A stretch of DNA of 64,000 nucleotides, taken from contig CM049308.1 in assembly GCA_026874595.1 (NCBI GenBank), positions 15,560,001-15,624,000 of the forward strand, written 5' to 3'. Made by a program: the position numbers and the translations under genes. Shown in pieces: positions 50,001-62,000 of this stretch. This DNA comes from Sipunculus nudus. Its lineage: Eukaryota > Annelida > Sipuncula > Golfingiida > Sipunculidae. Every line of letters starts with the position of its first letter. Position 1 is the stretch's first letter. A model generated the notes under the pieces. It was not told the origin of the DNA. It saw nothing but the letters and a program-made list of their open reading frames with translations, and ran no database searches.

Positions 50001-53000
50001 TTAATATCCCCCTCTCAAGCCTGACACTCATTCCTCAAACTGTGAGGTCCACATATAAATTGTTTTAATTTCAAAGAGTTGTTTGGACTCAACTGACTAT
50101 TTTTCTCTTAAATATATTCTAATTAATTTCATTCATATATGTGACACATATATGTAATCTCATATCATAGATTATCAGCCATTCTCAGCCAATACCAATG
50201 TTTCTTCTTGTGGGAAAAGCTAATGAAACAGATATATACTCATTTCTTTGAAATTCAAGTATAACTCCATGTAATGTAAAATCATTTTACATATTGCAAG
50301 TATATTCAAGATTCAATATCTTCTATTCAAATTTTTTTTATTATATTTGGATGTATAAACAATTCATGGTAGACAATATATGGGCAATCACACCAATAGA
50401 GTTATGAATGAAATATCTACAGAACTATCATTTTGATAATTAACAAAGTAGTACTGTAAAATTACAGTCTACTAGAATGAGATATATGTCTTCCCTCCCT
50501 ATGGGCCTCCCATCCCAAAATTTAGGAAAAAATTAGTGTACTTCAAAAGTGAAAGCATCACAAATAATTTCTATTCCAGCTGATTTGACCTTAAGGTTGA
50601 AGGTCAAGGCCACATGTTTCAGAAAACTTCACAGATTTTTAAAGAAACATTTCACATATCAAATTTAACTAGAATACGGGTAGTCGACAAGCGACTACGT
50701 GTATCCGCCAAAATAAGAGAAGGACGGGTGAAGTGAGGCATGGATTGAGTGGCAAGGGGATATAGAGTTACATGTGTTAAATATTAGAATGGATCTCTGC
50801 CACATAAACATGATTGGAGGTGGCGCCACCTGTTATTTGAATGAGAAACTATCCAAGATATATACACATGCAAATTTTCATGTGGAAAAGTCAAACCACT
50901 GCAGAGATGAGTAATTTTATCCCACAGCAGACAAACAGATGGACGCTGTGCCAAAATGGCTGCAGATGGTGCCACCATTTTTGTTCATGATATTAAGCTA
51001 TCCAAGGGCTACATTTGTGTAAAAAAATTTTCCTGATTGGTTGAATGAGTCCAGAGATATAAGCATGGATGTCTACAGCGTGAACGTGAACGTAGGGGCG
51101 CCACCTGTCATAAAATCAAGAAAGCTATGCGGGATGTATAAGCATGCTGAAATTTCAGGTAATTTGGTCAAACCACTGCAGAGATATGATTGATTTTAAC
51201 CAAAGGCAGATTAACAAATGGACACTGTGCAAACATGTTTGCAGGTGGCGCCACCTTTTGTTGTGTATGTTATAAAGCTATCCCAGGGCTACATTTGTGT
51301 AAAAAAATTTTCTGGATCGGTCAAACGGTTCCCGAGATATATGGGTTTATGTGTGGAGCGTTAACGTGAATGTAGGTGGCGCCACCTGTCATAAAATCAA
51401 GAAAGCTATCTAGGATGTATATGCATGCCGAATTTTAGGTGAATTAGTCAAACCACTGCAGAGATATGAGTGATTTTAACCCCAGGCAGATGAACAGATG
51501 GACACTGTGCAAACATGGTTGCAGGTGGCGCCACCTTTTGATGTGTATGTTATAAAGCTATCCCAGGGCTACATTTGTGTAAAAATTTTTTCCGGATCGG
51601 TCGAACGATTCCCGAGATATATGGGTTTATGTGTGGAGCGGTAACGTGAATGTAGGTGGCGCCACCTGTCATAAAATCGAGAAAGCTATCTAGGATGTAT
51701 ATGCATGCCGAATTTTAGGTGAATTAGTCAAACCACTGTAGAGATATGAGTGATTTTAACCCCAGGCAGATGAACAGATGGACACTGTGCAAACATGGTT
51801 GCAGGTGGCGCCACCTTTTGTTGTGTATTTTATAAAGCTATCCCAGGGCTACATTTGTGTAAAATATTTTTCCGGATCGGTCAATCGGTTCCCGAGATAT
51901 ATGGGTTTATGTGTGGAAACAGACGCACAAACGGACGCTGGGCAGAGACGAAAGGTCAGAGGTCAAGGTCACTTGGTTAGGCACCAGTTCACATGTGACC
52001 CGATAATTTGTGTAAGTTTCGGAAAAATCTGTCCAGTAGTCTCAGAGGAGTTCTCCGGAAACGAACGCGGCGTCGGCGGCGGCGGAACCCGGTCAAAAAC
52101 ATAGTATCCGCAAAACTTCGTTTTGGCGGATACAATAAAATATACTGAGTGGTTCAAAAGTTAATGTGTAAACAAAATATTTCCATTTCTGCTGATTTGA
52201 CCTTGATGGTGAAGGTCCAGGTCACCTTTTTTTGAACTCATCCGAGATATCGGAAGAAACAATTTAATTTTCAAATTTGGTTTAAAACGTTGAGTCTTTC
52301 AAAAGTTAATGCATACACAAGAACTGACCAAAAAAACAACGATGATGGACCAAAACTACAGACGACAACAACAGACCAAACATTATATGTCTCCCCCATT
52401 AGAGGGGACACATCAATCACACAAAGATATAAAGTTGAGACTAACCTACACATTATAAGATGGACAGTTCAGGTGAATTAATGAGTGATCAGACTTACCT
52501 CTGTTAAGTCAGCTTGTTTAATACAAGCCATGTCAAGTCGTCTGACGATGTCACACAGCTGGGCCACCACCCCACGAGGCGTTGCCTGGGCAACTCGGAA
52601 ATATTTCTCATAGGTTTCCTTTGCTATTAACTTTACCTGGAAAAAGAGGATAAGATAAGGTGAAAATATCACTTTCATGAACATTTATCTTTAAGGAGCA
52701 ACATTCTTGAAATTTACAACATTTTGGTTGCATGATGATATTGTATACACAACAAGTAAGCCTATTTACAATGCATATTTTTACTAAACTGACCACCATT
52801 TAATTGTGAAGACTGCAAAAAAAGACTTACAAGAAATTATAATCTGTGACATATTATTTTTATAAATATATAATATATCTCTACATCATTCTCAAAACAT
52901 GATTCATTTTTTTCATATCAACATCCCTTTCAATGCCGAGTTTGAAACAAGATGTGACTGCAGTCTGCAACAGCAAAAGTCAAGATTATCTATCAAACTA

Positions 53001-56000
53001 CTATTCTTATTATCTGTTCTCAAACTATATGTGATATTTCTATTTATCAGTATGGCATTTACGTAAATTTCCCTGGCACCATTCTCCAACTTCCATTTAA
53101 ACATGTTTGAACAAACTTTAAAGAACATCAAGCCTTGAAATGAATTGTTTTGTCATCATAATAAACACAAAGAAGTAGAGTTAGGCTTACTTTCTGTTTC
53201 AAAGCTTCAATCTTAGAGCGGAATTTCTTGCTTTTCTTTCCTGCCCATCCTGCTGCAAACTCTGGTCCAAGTGACGTCTCTGCTGTGAAAGTGTGCTTGG
53301 TTCCACGGTTAGATTCAAACACAAAACCTGGCAGGTCTTCCTTTAGAATCGTGCACTGCTGGAAGGTAACACAAACACTGTAAGCCAAGGCTTATGGGTA
53401 AAATATATCCCAAACTATGAAAGCACTCAGAGAGCGCAGACCTCCGTCATATGGCATTGTCAGAAATGCAGCATTACCCCGATAATTTAATCAATCGTTC
53501 CTTGTATCACTGCTGAGCAGATTTATTGATCACTTTTTGAGTTGTTTTAACAGACAAACAAACATAAATACAAACCAACACCAGCAAAAACACAACCCCT
53601 GCTTGGTGGAGGTAACAACAGAATACAACGGGATATAAAGAAGTGATCAGATCAAAAATATATTTTCATGTGCAATATGCTTCATCTGAGGAAAAGTGAT
53701 TTTGTGAGTTTAACAGAAAAGGTATTGAACACAGAAATTGTTTATTCTGAAAATGTATCAGGTATGACCCTTATTCTTCGAGGAATTTTTTTATTCTCCA
53801 TGACTTAACCTGACTCAAGTACTGATAGGTGACTGAGATGGTCATACTGGATTTTATCAAATAAATGAACCAGAAAGTAAAAGATGAAGTGCTACATCCC
53901 GCAGCCCTGCAACATAAAATTATGTAATTTTCTCCAAGTGCATGTCATGAACTTTTCATCACAGATAGTAAGCATCTTATTTAGGGCATAATTAGACAAA
54001 TCACTTAAAATTACCTGAATCAAAAGTTTTAAACTGATCAAGAAATAAAGGAGAATAAATATTTTTCTTCTTACTTTGCATGAATAAACAACTTAAAATT
54101 CTGTGTAGAAGCTTCAAAGGCCATACTTACAGAAGCCACAGCCTGATATGCTCAAAAACCGTCCCATAATGAGCAGTCTGACTGAGAATTTCTCATCATT
54201 CAGTCATGTTGACACACAGCAAATACAGCAATATGCAGATAACCCCACATTAATCATCAATATTAACACTTTTTCTTAATAGCCTTGCATGATTTTATCA
54301 ATAACTGACCAACAGAAGATAGCTGATACTTGATTTTATTTTTTTGTTATTATCTAGTTACAATAACCAACTTTCTTGAAACTATTCTCCATTACCTGTT
54401 GTCCATCAGAGTTGTGTATGTGTAGCTCTCCTTCCTTTTTACACGCCAGAGACCAATTGCCAACCATCAGTCGTCCTGATCCTGGGGATGACAGGATTGG
54501 CTGGCTTGGAGTACCAGTCTTAACCTGGCTACGAGCACGCTGCAGCTTCTCCAGGAATTCTCCACGATTCTCTGTATTAGAGAGGTGACATAATGCAATG
54601 CAATTTGAACACTGAGGCTAAGTCAAATCCATAAATATGTCACAAATCCATAAATATGTCATATCCTCCATTGATTGAAAACTTGAACTTTAATACTGAA
54701 CACTCTATGCTTAAAGCTAATTAATATATACAATATTAAACACTGCCAATTTCTATTCTTTGTAAAAACAATTTTGCAAAAACCCAGTGAACTGTTACAG
54801 CATTACTCCAAGCTGAAACCATTAATTAAGATAAATGCAAGAATTATTTTTTAAATGAAGTTTTCTCCTTAACAAAAGAACAAGGCTACCACCACACCAA
54901 CCTGAGCTGTCTGAACCTCCCTCAGGACTGCCACTTGAATACATAGTGGCCAGTTTCCCATCCAGGATGAATCTGAACCAGCCGTTGCTTCCATTAGAGA
55001 GCTCAAGGGCTGCAGCATCACTCCAGATGTAGAGACAGTCGCGGCCCCGGGCAATACACCACTCCTTCCAGTGGTACGGCTTGCTCTGTATGATTTCTTT
55101 GGCGTCCACTGCATTGCCTGACTCGGCAGTTTCCTGAAAGATAGAAAGTTTTAAATAGTTATGTTTTTTCTGCCCATGTACATAAGTGACTACCCATAAA
55201 AAAATTTTGTTCTTCCATATTTATACAATAACATATTTGCTGGCTGGCAAATACATGTTTTCAAGGGATTCTTGACTGTTTATTTTTTATCAATAAGTCA
55301 GCCTAAATCTCAGCATGGTCAAGACAGTGTGTTTCATTATCTCACTGAGTTAACCATTTTTCTTTCAATTAGACCTTTCTCTTTGCAAGAAAATGTGTTT
55401 ATGAATGGGTGTTATCATCTATGCATCTTCAGCGGGAAAATGGTCGTTTACAGAAGGTGGTGTTTGTTCAATGAAATCGCAAAATACTATACCTCTTTCT
55501 AAGCTGGTTTGACTCTCTTCTCCTTGTGTGTGTATGTGTGTGAGTGTATGTGCATGTGTTTCTTTCTTTAATTATTCTGTACCTTTTCCTCAGCAGGTCT
55601 GACTCTCTCCTCCTCCTCTTGGGGTCCAGCCAGGGACAGCACTTTATTAAACACTCCTAAACGAGCAAAATGGTCCAGGAACAGACTTGGATTCTTCTGC
55701 ATCAAGTCACTGATGATCTGCAGGGCTGTCAGATGTCCATCCTCATCCTCCTGATTGTCACAGCAACAAGAACATATCAATATATCTGTCCAGTTCTGAC
55801 TATATATGTAACCTAAATAAACAGACATTTATAACCAAATGTTAGCCACTATTTTTAGCATCTCCAGTCAGCCACATCTAATAGGTTTCCATTTAACCTG
55901 ATCATCGCAATGACACTGATGTTATTAGGATGCTAAACCATGTATAATTGTCTATATAGCTGGATCAAGAAGGCTCAGTATCCCTTTAGAAAATTAAATT

Positions 56001-59000
56001 TCAGCTGCATAGTTACTACCATTAAACTTTCACTGACAAGTGAATGTCTTGTTGATGGGCTACTACATCAATATCAAACAATACCAGCTGATTACATAAT
56101 GATGAGATGTAGAAACAATAAATAAAATATTGTCATTATATCAGCTACCCCTACACTTCAGATGAATAATGTATGTAAAGTCTAATGCTTTTTACTGTTC
56201 AGAAAGGACTGGGCATGTACCAAGTACAGGTGGTTGACACACAACAAAGTTATCTTTAATTGATATTTAAATACACATTTATTACATACCTCAGCATCCA
56301 GTACAATAGCCAGCACTTCCACGAGCTGAGAGGCGAACTTGCCAGCATTCTCCTCAGATGAACAGATCTCTCCCAGCAAGTTGGGCTGACAGAAGTGGAC
56401 CATCTTCCTGATCAAAGCAAGGCTGGCTTTCCTGTAACAAAATAAAGAATCTTAAGTATTTAAAGAAGCTGCATATTGTACTGTTATAAGCACAAGTAAT
56501 ACACCCAGATAAATACTGTGGGTATGAATTACTTTTTTCTTTTTACAGCTATTTGAGCCGAGCTTGTACATGGTAATAGGTGTGTATAAGTGTGACCTTG
56601 GTGAACTTTGATGAACAGCTCCATTATAAATAAAATTCAGCTGGACTGGTGTTGAGAACTTCAGCATCTTAAACAGTTCAAAATTGGAAATATATATTGT
56701 TGCATTACACAAGTAAATATCATACCTGCAATGAAGAGTGATTTACTATAAATGAAGTTACTGTGATTTGCTTCTTGAAAAATTCAGTATGAGGGGTTGA
56801 AACTATGCTTTAAAATACTTGTATTACATTGGTGTAAGATAAACCTCCAACAGTATATCCATGTGTAGGTGTGCGAGTGGGAGATCACAAGAGAACACGA
56901 GGCATACTGACCTGACTGATGTCAGCATGGTCCCTTGATAAACCTGGGTGAAGATTGGGAGCAGGCGACGTACATACACCGGCGCCATCTCTGGGTCACC
57001 TTTAGGTTCAGCTGGCTCTGCAGCCTTCTCCTCTTCCTCCTTCTTACTTTCTTTCTCTCCCGTGGATGTTGAGGCCTGAGCTGATGGAGCAGGCTCGGGA
57101 GGTAGGCTGTTTGCCCCTTCTGCAGTGTTGTTAGCATTATCACGGTAAACAGGCACGGCCCACTCACCTGAAGAGACCATCAGGCAATAATGGCAAATAT
57201 ACCATAAATATCGTCCTTATATGCAACCCACAATGAATTACAAGCCAGGAGCTGCGTTTGTAGGATTAAATCAAAGAGATGCTACCTTCTTGACATTTAA
57301 CATAGTGTTCTGTAAACACATACACATACATTTGTCACTTACTTATACATGCCACAAAAAGTTGTGTTTTAATCTGATTATGTTTTCTTTGTATTTGTGT
57401 TGGGACAGACAAACATAAGCACAAAATACACACAAAAAACTACATTTATTATGTACAAATGTAACCCTAACTGCCAAAATATAAAGCTTGGTACCATAAA
57501 TATATACTTTAATTCAATGTTGCTCAATCTGAGTAACTGATACCACAACACAAAAAGTCTGCCCTTTACATTTTTACCAAAAACAGGATGTACCTGGAGA
57601 CTGCAGTATAGCAATGACCTCTCTGTGACCTTCATCTCCTCGTTCTCGTGCTTTATCAAGTGGGGTCTTCCCATCTTCATCTCTCAGATCAGGGTTCGCA
57701 CCATATCGAAGCAAAATCTAAAAATATACACCAACAATTCCTTTCTCATTAAATGATAAATCATTCATATTATCAAAACAATACATTAACAGGCACAGTT
57801 AATACCTGACTTAATTTTCACATATATATATGTATAACTGTATCACAATTTTAAGTCTCTGAAAATCAAATCAATGTTTAAATTGACTTAATATGACCTG
57901 TGACCAAGTCACATGTGATCTGCCTCTGCAGTATTATCAGGATGTATACACTAGAAAGTATCACCTTGACTATATTGGGTCTGCCGAAGCAGGCTGCATA
58001 GTGTAACGAAGACGAACGAAGGCCTCTGTTGACATCAGCTCCCCTCTCACACAGGAACTCCACCTGTAATAACAAGATCAAGGCTTCAGTTAATCAACAT
58101 GTCACTGAAATCAGCTGATAAGTAAATCAAAGTGTAAACTGTAAAAGTGCAGTTCAGGTGACCAGTCCAAAACTGGCTTCCTTACTGATGGTCTGTCCTT
58201 ATTTTCCTTTTTCCCACACGGAGCTTACTTGATGACTCCATCAATATGCATAAATTTTTATAAGATTCACATAAAAATAAGACTACCTCAAACTTGATTC
58301 AAAGGAAACATTACGTATGAGTAATGCCAGTTTGCAGCAAGGTAACTATATTGCAATTTTACCGTATAAACAACCTGGATAATACATTATATTCACACAA
58401 TGATTTAATCAAGCATGACAAGACATAAATTTCCTGCTCACTGACTACTGTTTTAAAATAGGGGAAAGATTACTATATGCTGTTTTCTATATATATTAAT
58501 AATAATGTCCATTGTGCAGCTCTAATGCATGATACTCTTATAAGCTAACTAAAGGCTCAACACACACCCTGCATACCCCATACAGATGTTAGCTGCCAAA
58601 TAAAGTACAGGAGTGTACCAATAATGGCTTTGAATCATTTTCTCTATGTCAGGTTGTAATGTAAGTACCCACCATTTCTTGAGTACCAAAGGCCGAGGCC
58701 CAGTTGAGCAATGTTTGTCCCACATCATCCATAAAATTCACTTCAAAATCTGAAAATAAGAAGAATCAATGTTTGGTCACTCAAACCTTACAATATTCCT
58801 GAATCCCAACAATAACAGGAGGATAAGTACTCTATTAGGGCCATATTTTCTACAAAAACTATGTATATATGAACGACTACAAAGGTTCAATGAATTTCAA
58901 GACGTCTGCATCTACTACTAAAATTGTTGTGTCTGTTTAGGACGTCCAAGCAGCAGAAATGGGCCATTACACTGGAACATTTTTTTTTAATTAGCGTAAC

Positions 59001-62000
59001 AAGCTCAAAGAATGCCATCTTTGGGACTTTCACTTCCACAGAATGAAATTCCAACCAGAATACCAGACCCCGTGTCAATCTGGCTGACCTTGACATATTT
59101 TAGATACAACTAATGTGGCAGCATACGGTTAGAAACAAGTAGATGTTGCCGCCTTACAGTCTGAGAACCCACTGAATGGAAATGTGATGCAGCTACCCTG
59201 TTCTACATAAAATATTTGCCTTCCTCACAAGCATCCAATGGACACCACTTACTGGTCTGGTAATTAAAATTATATTGTATTTCACTCACTGATGACACTG
59301 AGCATCACAATCTGCCATTATGTTCAGCAGTTGTAGTGTACCTAGAGAGCTTGTCCTTAGGTATCTAAAAGCCAAATTGGAAGTCTGTAACCTCCCTATG
59401 TGGTTGCAAAAATTGGCAGTTCAACAGACACTAGTCAATTGGTAACTGTAAGTGCTCTTTTGTATTACAGTAAAAAAAGAAGGATAAATGAAAGGTGACA
59501 CAGGTATGTGTTTCTTGTTATTAGTTTACCTGAATCAATAGCATCAATGAGTGCATCTGTATCTTTGCTGCGGATGCAGTCTATCAGTTGGCGGTGTGAT
59601 CGCTCGCCCGCTGAATCCATTCTACCCAATCCTGGGATACGACTGGCCAGGCCACCTGTTCCAGACTTAGGCAATGCTTTCCTTCCCTCAAACAGCAGCA
59701 CCAGTAGTAAATCCACAAGACGCATGGTGTCAAGAACACATCTGGAAGTCACAATCAGACATGCAAAAGTTGAGGCATTTTCACCTACATTTTCACACAT
59801 TTTTGAAGGGCTAGTTGAATTTGATGTCTGTATAATTTCCAACTGATGTTAGCATATATCATGAAAAGGATTTATTGTCACCAAGGGTGATTTAATTTAT
59901 GGTAGCATTCTTCAAAGAGACCAAGGATTAGATCTGTGAACATTCAGTATAGGAATACCTACAAATATTACAAAACATTCATCCGCTACCGATTATAACA
60001 CTGATTTTCAAGGGATATGTCCTAACCCCGTAACCATAACTCAAACCCAATATTAGTGTCAATTTAGGATGATGTGCAGATTAATTTCTGGCTTGAGTAC
60101 AAGTTAATCATTACCCCTGAAATCACTCATTAGTCCCTTAAATGAATTACCTACTGGAAACTATTAGCATATTACCTGTTCTTGTGTTGTAAACCTAATT
60201 CCTGTTACATGGGGCTGCAATAGCCCCTTTCCCCCAAAAATTTCAAATCTCAAGGGGTTTATGGGAAAATCAGGAAATGATCCCCCTTAGGACAGACTGG
60301 GCATCCTCTATGACAGTTCAAGACCAAAAACAGGCACTTCTATTGTCACGGAGGAATTGTGAGACAAAAAAACACCATAAATTATAACATAAGACTATAA
60401 ATGGGTCAGTAAACATGTTAATAATCCATTGAAATTAACCTCTTTTGTTACCTGGTTGCTAAAATAACATCTATTTACACTTCCTACATTTGCAGTATTC
60501 AGTCCTAATAAAATATTCCTTATTCACTGGAACAAATTAGATTGCAAGTCACACTTGTGACATCATATAATGAACATACAGACCTTTCATCTCCACTGAG
60601 TGCATTTTCTATTGCTTCAGGCAGGTCTGTGCGCAGCAGGTTGTGAGTGATGCCTGGTGAGCCGCGACAGAGCGTGGACAACAAACTGATGATGGTGGAC
60701 ACGTTGGGACTGCTCTTTGTCTCCGGTGTGGCTGACACAGAGCCTGAAGGGGAACCAGCAGAGGACAAGCGCTGTAACAGGTCCTCTACCAGTCCATGCT
60801 GAGCCAAAGGAGCTGGGTCTATTCCCTTCCTGGTGAATCTGTCAGCCAGAGACGCAAAGCAGCGCAGAGCACCATCAGCCACCTGTAAAATATACAATCT
60901 GTAAAATACATGTGTGACTACATGTATACAAAGCTACTTAGCTGTACCTACAGTATGAAAAGAAATACATGTACATTAATCAGTGCAGAGAGCACATAAT
61001 AGGGCTGTGTATTGCCAGGCAACTCACGAGACAAATTGATTCATGATCCAGCATGGCAATATGCAAAATAAGTTAGCCAACCTTGTGCCTTGCATAAAAC
61101 ATATTAAGAAATAACCAACTTAGGCTACAGCATGTTGATAAATATGTATACATAAAATGTTTAAAATTGTTTCAGTGCAAATGTATCATATATCAATAGA
61201 TTCTTCATATATTCTCACTACCAACAACTAGTGACCTTTTACCTTAAGCACATGCAATCAACCACCTCCAGTTATAGGCTTTCCGAGTTTGTCAAAAAAG
61301 GGCACATGTTCTGTGTTTACTAACAGCTTGCAGACAACACTTTCACAGAGGTACTATGAGAATCTTCCATAGCAGGAATTACCAAGAGCTCTTTAATATA
61401 TGTACCTAGAGTAAACCAGAAATCACAAATACTACAAATAAGGCAGGTGAATAGCTGGTTGCATACTTACAAATTGATCCTCATGTTTGAGCAGGGTAGA
61501 CAAGGATTCAACACATGCTTCCAGTGATGTGTCTTGTGGCTCCATCTTGCTGCAGAGCCGTGAAACTACAGACATGGCCGAGTGCAGGGTGTCCTTGTGC
61601 ACCTGAGATCCATGTTCCCGAATGAAGGTCAGCACGCAGTTCAATCCTCCAGACTCAAACACGGACCCAGACTCCCGAGTACACATCAGTTCTAGCACCT
61701 AAAGGACACAGAATAAAACTTTGTAACATAATGTATGAATGAATTAAAACCATGGTTTGCCCACAATTGGACACTTGCAAGACTTTGTCACAAGCTCTTT
61801 ATGTAATAGCCTTGTACTGGACATAATTTGAACAAATATATAATTAAATTTTTTCAAGGGACATTCTACACACATTGAAATACTGGTATTAAAACTGCTC
61901 TGTTCAGAGATCATGCAATGGTACGACTAATAGTGATAAGAAATTTTCAAGTAATTTTTAGCAAATTGGCTGAAGATGCAAGCATATGTATTATTTTAAC

